From Lindgomyces ingoldianus (taxonomy: Eukaryota; Ascomycota; Dothideomycetes; Pleosporales; Lindgomycetaceae), in assembly GCF_010093535.1 (NCBI RefSeq), contig NW_022985164.1:884869-948868 (forward strand): 64,000 nt of DNA. Direction: 5' to 3'. The notes below the pieces were generated by a model that made no database searches, had not been told where the DNA came from, and was given only the letters and a program-made list of their open reading frames with translations. The translations under genes were made by a program, and so were the position numbers. Shown one piece after another: positions 58,801 to 64,000 of the stretch. Each line of letters starts with the position of its first letter. Within the stretch, counting starts at the first letter, position 1.

Positions 58801-60420
58801 TAATTTTAAGATTACTTATTATCCTAGTTAAGACAGAGGGAAACTAAATGCTTTTATAAGGCAATCCTAAAACATCCTTGCTTAAAAAGAAGTGTAAAAG
58901 GCTTAACACTAAACTTTACTTTAACTTAAGCTATTTTTAAACCTTAACTTAAATAAAACAGATTAGATAATTAATTAAATTATTACTAATAAGTATCTAA
59001 ATAATAAATTTATTTAAAAAACCTTAGACCTGCTCTAAAACAGCGCTAGTTAGTTAAAGAAGGTAACACTAGCTAACTATAAAAACTAAAATAGTAAGCT
59101 ATATTACTATAACTAACTTATAATCTTTAATTTTAATAAACTAAGAATTAAACTACTCTAAATTATACATAACTTGCCTGTTAGAGGACACCTAGGCAGA
59201 GGAAAGACTCTTAACCTACTACAGAGAGAGTACTACTAGCCCTGCATGTTCTATACTGTACGCTAATATGTATTATGTTGCTATACTTGCTGTAAAGTAA
59301 AGGCCTTTTAAAAAAAGTATAATAGCCTACTTAAACTGCTTCTAATCCCTAAATAAGCTTAGAAAGACATATTAATTAATTTTATTATAAACTTACCCCT
59401 ATCTAAAGGGTATATAAATATTATAGTAGTTGTTAATTACTTAACTAAGTATTAACACTTAATACTATGTTCCTCTATAACTGCCCCTAATATAGCCTAG
59501 TTATTCTACTAATACGTATAGGTTTACTATAGCCTGCCTAACATAATTATATTAGACAGAGGTACGCAGTTTGTCTTAGCCTTCTAGGACAAACTCTATA
59601 AACAGCTCTAAATTGTCCTCTATTTATCTACAGCTTTTTACCTAGAGACTAACAGCTAGACTAAAAACATAAACGCTATAATAAAATAAGTCCTACAAGT
59701 GTACATAAACTACTAGTAAAACAACTAGGTAAAATAGTTAGCTATAGCATAGTTTAAAGCTAATAACATAACATCTAAATTAACATAAGTATCTCTATTC
59801 TTAGTAAACTACAGATACTACCCTTAAATAAAATTTAAATTACTTTTAAATACCCCCTAACTAACTTATTAATCTGTATAAGTAATAAATGTAAATAGAC
59901 TTATTAATAAGATTTAAAACATATCTAAATACATTTATAAAAAGCTTACATAGGCTTAAGCTCTTTAATAAGAGTATGTAAACTAATTCTAAACTCTTAC
60001 CCCTGCGTATGCAGCTAGCAAGAAGGTCTAGCTAGACACTAGAAATATTTAAATAAACTAATAATTAAAGAAACTTAATTAGAAAAACCTTAGCCCCTTT
60101 ACAGTAGCCTATATAGTCTTATTGCACACTTACTAATTAATCCTACCTAACAGCATGAAGATACACCCTGTGTTCTACATATTGTTGCTGCGCTAAGCAG
60201 CTTTTAAATCTAACTATCTACCTAGACAGCTAAACTTACTACCTAAACTTATTATTATAAATAATAAACTAAAATATGTTATAGAAGATGTTAAATAAAT
60301 CTAGTTTAATAAAAAGAAACATATCTATAAATACTTTATAAAATAGACTAGATATAATAAACTGTTGTAGAAACCTATAAAAGCTTTATAAAAGAACTCT
60401 GCAGTAACTTAATTCTATGC
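55900..60420 (+). pseudogene. Gypsy-3 gag-pol remnant with chromodomain
   Basis: The reverse transcriptase is well readable: KYFIKLDIITAFNKLRI (about 57870), YLVMPFSLANTPSTF (about 57967) and YINNILIYS at 58064-58090 for YIDDILIYS. The RNase H region follows. The integrase zinc finger reads HNLPVRGHLGRGKTLNLLQR (about 59168) and CCYTCCKVKAF (about 59278). The C-terminus at about 60262-60420 keeps KYVIEDV and KYFIK..TRYNKLL in chromodomain spacing. Asp-to-Asn changes in the catalytic box and frequent stops at Trp and Gln positions mark RIP. No functional product. Confidence 0.85.
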
Positions 60421-60518
60421 CTAATACCTATCTAAACTAAACTTATACTCTAATAAAGACAACCTAATGCTAGAACTACTAATATAAAGGATTCCCTTCC
60501 TAATAAGAGGGGGGGTAC

Positions 60519-60836
60519 TGTTACAGTATCCTCTCTAGATCCTAGACATAACTATATTAGACATGTACTAGAGTATTATTAGTGCATGTCTAACATAAAT
60601 ACAACATAACATAGACATAAACTTAAGTATAAACTGCCTTAACACTAACTAAACCTAAAATAAGCTTAATTTATACCTAAAGCGCTTAGACTTCTAAGCT
60701 AAGTATTTAATTACTAATTTCCTTTTAAACTTTTCTGTTCCTCACACAACGTCTTGTACCTACTATGATACCTCACGTAGTAATTAAACTAGACCTCTGT
60801 GAAGCTCTATAACCTTACTTGTGCACAATCGTGACA
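60519..60836 (+). repeat. Gypsy-3 3' LTR (318 bp)
   Basis: Same length as the 5' copy. The outer 110 bases are intact (CTCACACAACGTCTTGTACC), while the first part is decayed. Confidence 0.94.
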
Positions 60837-60841
60837 GAGTC

Positions 60842-61375
60842 TTTATAAAGCATGTTTAGTGTAAAGATGTTATGTATCTTTAACTTTAAAAGTAGCTTTA
60901 AGTAGTATAAGTTTCTAACTTATTTAAGTACTTTAAAAAGGCCTTTTTATTATTTAAATAGTTTTTAGCTAAGTCTTTAAACAGCAAAGTTCTTAGTATT
61001 TAGGTAAACTATGTTGCTAACCTTCTAGTTAACTAGCTAGTAGTAGTAGTTAACTACAGTTTACATCTAATCTTAGGCCTTTTCTATATAGGTCTTAGCT
61101 AACTCTTAGGCTGCATGCATGTAGGTTGCTAATGCTAGGGCATCCTAATAATTTAGCTTATCTGTGGCTATAATAGGTTCTATAGAATGTTTTTAGTCCT
61201 AGCTTTAACATAGTTTAGAGCTATATAAAACTTAATATAAAAACATTTTAATTATTATATAAAGTAAGGTTATCTAAGCTTAATTAATTAAAAGTAGTAA
61301 AAAACTCTAGTTATTTTAGTAAAAAAATATAAAAAGCCTTAGTCTTTAATTAATATACTTATTTATAATCTGTCC
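60842..61375. other. Decayed DNA, probable continuation of the inverted X-family element
   Basis: It follows the right target duplication of Gypsy-3, so it is the other half of whatever Gypsy-3 inserted into. AT- and TpA-rich, with no readable domain on either strand. Confidence 0.5.
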
Positions 61376-61500
61376 GTACGCAGCAGCAGCGTCGCGGCCT
61401 GGATACGAGCGATCACGCACGAGCAGGATCACGTATCTATGTCACATGATGCTTGTGCGCGAACCTCTGTGCGCGAACATCTAGATATCCCCCTTTTTCT
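61376..61500. other. GC-rich unmutated patch, probable edge of an unidentified element
   Basis: An abrupt 125-bp patch (GCAGCAGCAGCGTCGCGGCC, ATCACGCACGAGCAGG) in otherwise AT-rich DNA. It contains a repeated GTGCGCGAAC(C/A)TC motif at about 61454 and 61469 and is followed by the palindrome CTCTGTACAGAG at about 61500. Elsewhere in the window such patches are the outer edges of repeats, so this may be the left end of an element running right. Confidence 0.45.
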
Positions 61501-63309
61501 CTGTACAGAGGAAAAACAAGAAGTAATTAACACTAGTTACCTAACACCCTTGTGTAATGTTTACACTGTGCAAACCTCTCTGTCTTATACGCATTTGCTA
61601 ACACTAAGTGCTAGCTAGTAAAAAGTCTATTTAACACTAATTAGTAGTTTAAATACTATAAAAAAAAAAGCTCTTTTTATACTTTTCTATTTAAAAGTTT
61701 ATGTATAAGAAGAATTCTTTTCCTTACTACTTTAACTATAAATTAGTAAGAGTAAAAATAGAGTTTAATTTATGTGTAAGTAGCTATAAATCTCTATTTA
61801 GTTACCTAAGTAAAAGTAAGAAACCTGTCTATACAATACTATTTAGAGGTATTGTATAAATAGTAGTGCTTATTTAACGCTAGGAGGTCTGTTTTATCTT
61901 TTTGCATAAGGCTGTTTAGAGGCAGCGTACAACAAGAAGTAAGACAGCGCGCGATAATGCATAACTAACTACTATAAAGTAACAAGCAACGCCAGCTCTA
62001 TCTATAACTAGCTAGCATAATATATTAATATATAACTAATATGTACCTTTTATAGGCATCTTAGCAAAGACCCTAGCAAAGTAGATAAACATTAAAGATT
62101 AAGTAGATAAAATTAAACTATTAAATAACACACTTAAAAAAAGCTTAATTTATACACAGCTAACTTAATTATAGAACTTTGCGTGTTAAGCGTAACAGAT
62201 ATATGTACACTTAAGAACTTTTAAAATAACTTTATAGAGTAGAAGCTTGTACACTTTAGAGATCTTAGCTAACTGTTTCTATAAGAACTAATTACTACTC
62301 TATAAAATAAAGGCATTAGCTTTAAGAAGGACATAATAGAGGCTACTATACTATATAAACTTATAAAAGAAGAACACATGTTTACTGTTCTACTAAAGCA
62401 TTATATAAAACTATTACTACTATTGCTAGTCTTAACATAACAGAGGATGTCTCTGTATAAATTACCTGTAGACTTAATACTTTCTTTGTAATTAGTACAA
62501 CTACCTTGTAATAGCTTACTGTACAAGAGCACAACTAAGCAGCTACATATTCCTGTAGCTACAGCTCTGCATAAGATTCCCTAAAGCTTATACCTACTAT
62601 ATATAATTTAATTACTATACAATCTATACTAACTTCTACTTATATAAGATATTACAGCAGAGAACCTTGCGCCTAAGAAGGTTATACAATTCTAGAAGGC
62701 ATAGAGGAAGGAGAACAACTACATAAGGCAACTATATAATATTCTAGCTAATAAGGCTATAGTATTTATTAAGCTTTACTAATGCCTTACTATTTTTAAG
62801 GCATTATACACAAGCATCTTTCCTAATATTCTTAAAAAGCGCGCACACATGTTCTACCTTTATAATATTAGTCTAGGATAATTATAGAAGTTACTATATA
62901 AGTAGCTTAGTAATTACTTTAATACTAACATAAATTATAACTAGTATTAGACAGATTAGACAATAATAAGCTTTACATAAAGTAAGCAGAAGAACTTTAT
63001 AAAAACTCTACATAAAGCTTTTAAAGCTATAATTAATAAACTTACTCTTATATAAAAAGCTCTTAGTCTATAATTCTAAGGCAAGATACTGCTTTACACT
63101 ACTATTATATAAGCATGCTAAGGGCAACTTAAACTTAAATAAGCAATGTTCTTAATTAAGCCTACGTGTAAGGCACTATACAGTAACCTCTATTTAGCAC
63201 TTTAGGTTATAATTAATTAATAGAACAATGCATTTATAAATAAATCCTAGAACGCGTACTACACTAATAGGCGATATAGCTTACCACGTACACATGGCTA
63301 TTAACAACG
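61501..63309. other. Decayed DNA, no product recognised
   Basis: About 1.8 kb of AT-rich sequence with stops in all frames. No reverse transcriptase, integrase or transposase motif could be read. It ends with the CAACG target duplication of the solo LTR. Confidence 0.45.
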
Positions 63310-63620
63310 TGTAACAATTCTTGTTCTATCTTAGGTTGCCTAGAACCTATCTAAAGGGTCCCTGTATTAGCTCTAACCCTAGCTTAACCCTAACTTAACC
63401 TAGCCCTAACTCTGCCCTACCCCTTGCTGTTACCCTTATTCCCTTATGTATTTAGTTGCACCTTGCCCCTGTAGCTAGCTTAGTAGTTTTCTAATATCCT
63501 ACATACAAGGCCTATAGGTGTTATTAGTATTCCTAGGTCTCTAAGTCCCCACGCACTCCTATATGCCTCTAAGTGGATTTATACCGCATTTAGACCTATT
63601 GTCTTGCCTGCGCTGTTACA
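63310..63620 (+). repeat. Solo LTR of the X family (311 bp)
   Basis: TGTAACAATTC..GCGCTGTTACA, matching the LTR at 47775-48063 apart from about 20 extra bases in a C/T-rich part. Exact 5-bp duplications CAACG at 63305-63309 and 63621-63625 show that it is a complete solo LTR left by LTR-LTR recombination, not a fragment. Confidence 0.92.
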
Positions 63621-64000
63621 CAACGTAGAAGAAGCCTAAGGGGATATAGAGGATTATTTAGACTACAGTCCTCTGCATAATTAAAGTAATGCTTTGTCTG
63701 TTATAAGGAAAGATGTTAGTTAATAAATTATTCTTACATAGATTAATTTTATGCAAAATGCTAATATATTTCTTTATATAAAGGATTTTATAACAAGACA
63801 CTAATATGTAAAGAGGTAAATGTGTATATTTAAAAGTTTAAAGGCAAACTAGAGTAAGAAAAAGAGAAGTTGCACAACAACAATAACCTAGATAAAAAGA
63901 AAAGTAAGAAGATTATTAACTACTTTACTAATGCTACATTTCTTTACTATGCGACTGCAGAGGACATCTACAGCCTAGAACTTAAAGAATACGCAGAATA
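63621..64000. other. Decayed DNA to the window end
   Basis: Continuation of the sequence hosting the solo LTR. The last 80 bases are open in one plus frame (NYFTNATFLYYATAEDIYSL), which could be the tail of a decayed reading frame, but it is too short to assign. Confidence 0.4.

Larger units (their letters stand above)
55172..60836 (+). mobile_element. Gypsy-3: Ty3/Gypsy chromovirus, 5.7 kb
   Basis: LTRs of 318 bp at 55172-55489 and 60519-60836 start TGT(C/T)ACAGTATCCTC and end ATAACA or GTGACA. The duplications GAGTC lie at 55167-55171 and 60837-60841. A polypurine AAGAGGGGGGGTAC precedes the right LTR. The 5665-bp length is standard for a complete Gypsy element. Coding remnants are on the plus strand. 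It inserted into the inverted X-family element. Confidence 0.95.

Noticed and set aside
63370..63430. CCCTAA-like repeats suggesting interstitial telomere sequence
   Set aside because: The stretch corresponds to a C-rich part of the X LTR (CCCCGACCTGGCCCCAACCCC at 47775-48063 family member) altered by C-to-T change; units are irregular.
18299..64000. A giant Starship-type transposon
   Set aside because: No tyrosine-recombinase captain gene or cargo genes are visible; the block is fully explained by nested LTR elements and a hAT element.

Overview
The window reads as a chromosome segment of a filamentous ascomycete (Pezizomycotina). The evidence is genes with one to four short introns (about 44-87 nt, GT..AG, CTAAC/CTGAC-like branch sites), a kinetochore NNF1 gene, an AA9 copper monooxygenase, a DUF7730-type gene, and repeats that all carry the C-to-T / G-to-A decay of repeat-induced point mutation (RIP). 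The class within Pezizomycotina cannot be told from the sequence alone.

Region 1 (1-18,290) is ordinary gene space of balanced base composition. In order it holds: the 5' end of a minus-strand gene cut by the window edge (1-294); a Ser/Thr/Pro-rich three-exon gene (2910-4442); a DUF7730-type gene (6289-7245, minus); NNF1 of the MIND kinetochore complex (7691-8415); a single-pass secreted/membrane protein (9179-9898); an AA9 lytic polysaccharide monooxygenase (10585-11554); a class I SAM methyltransferase (12868-13768); and an RBR-type E3 ubiquitin ligase (15767-17940, minus). The same reading frame of the RBR gene continues upstream to 18228 through a single TAG.

Region 2 (18,291-23,970) contains a 3.28 kb RIP-decayed hAT DNA transposon (18299-21582, 8-bp target duplication GGCCTAGG). 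It is followed by a 2.4 kb island of balanced composition with a degenerate protein kinase gene and a small unknown gene in convergent orientation.

Region 3 (about 23,970-64,000) is an AT-rich, TpA-rich heterochromatin-like block made of nested LTR retrotransposons, nearly all with exact 5-bp target duplications. A Ty1/Copia element (24619-37735, TSD CTTAG) contains a Ty3/Gypsy chromovirus, Gypsy-1 (27257-34929, TSD GTAAC). Gypsy-4 (39651-47142, TSD AGTAG) sits in another decayed repeat. A short element X (from 47775) is broken by Gypsy-2 (from 48980). Gypsy-2 is in turn cut off by an inverted X-family copy (from 53457), into which Gypsy-3 (55172-60836, TSD GAGTC) inserted. A solo X-family LTR lies at 63310-63620 (TSD CAACG). 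Every coding frame in these elements is riddled with stops. Reverse transcriptase, integrase, RNase H and chromodomain remnants are still readable, but none of these elements looks capable of moving by itself.

The most useful pattern in the window is that RIP decay fades at the outer edges of each element: one LTR keeps its outer part intact where its partner is decayed. A second theme is possible damage of nearby genes. The RBR ligase frame carries a CAG-like to TAG stop close to the hAT element, and the kinase carries a TGA and catalytic-loop substitutions that fit C-to-T change.
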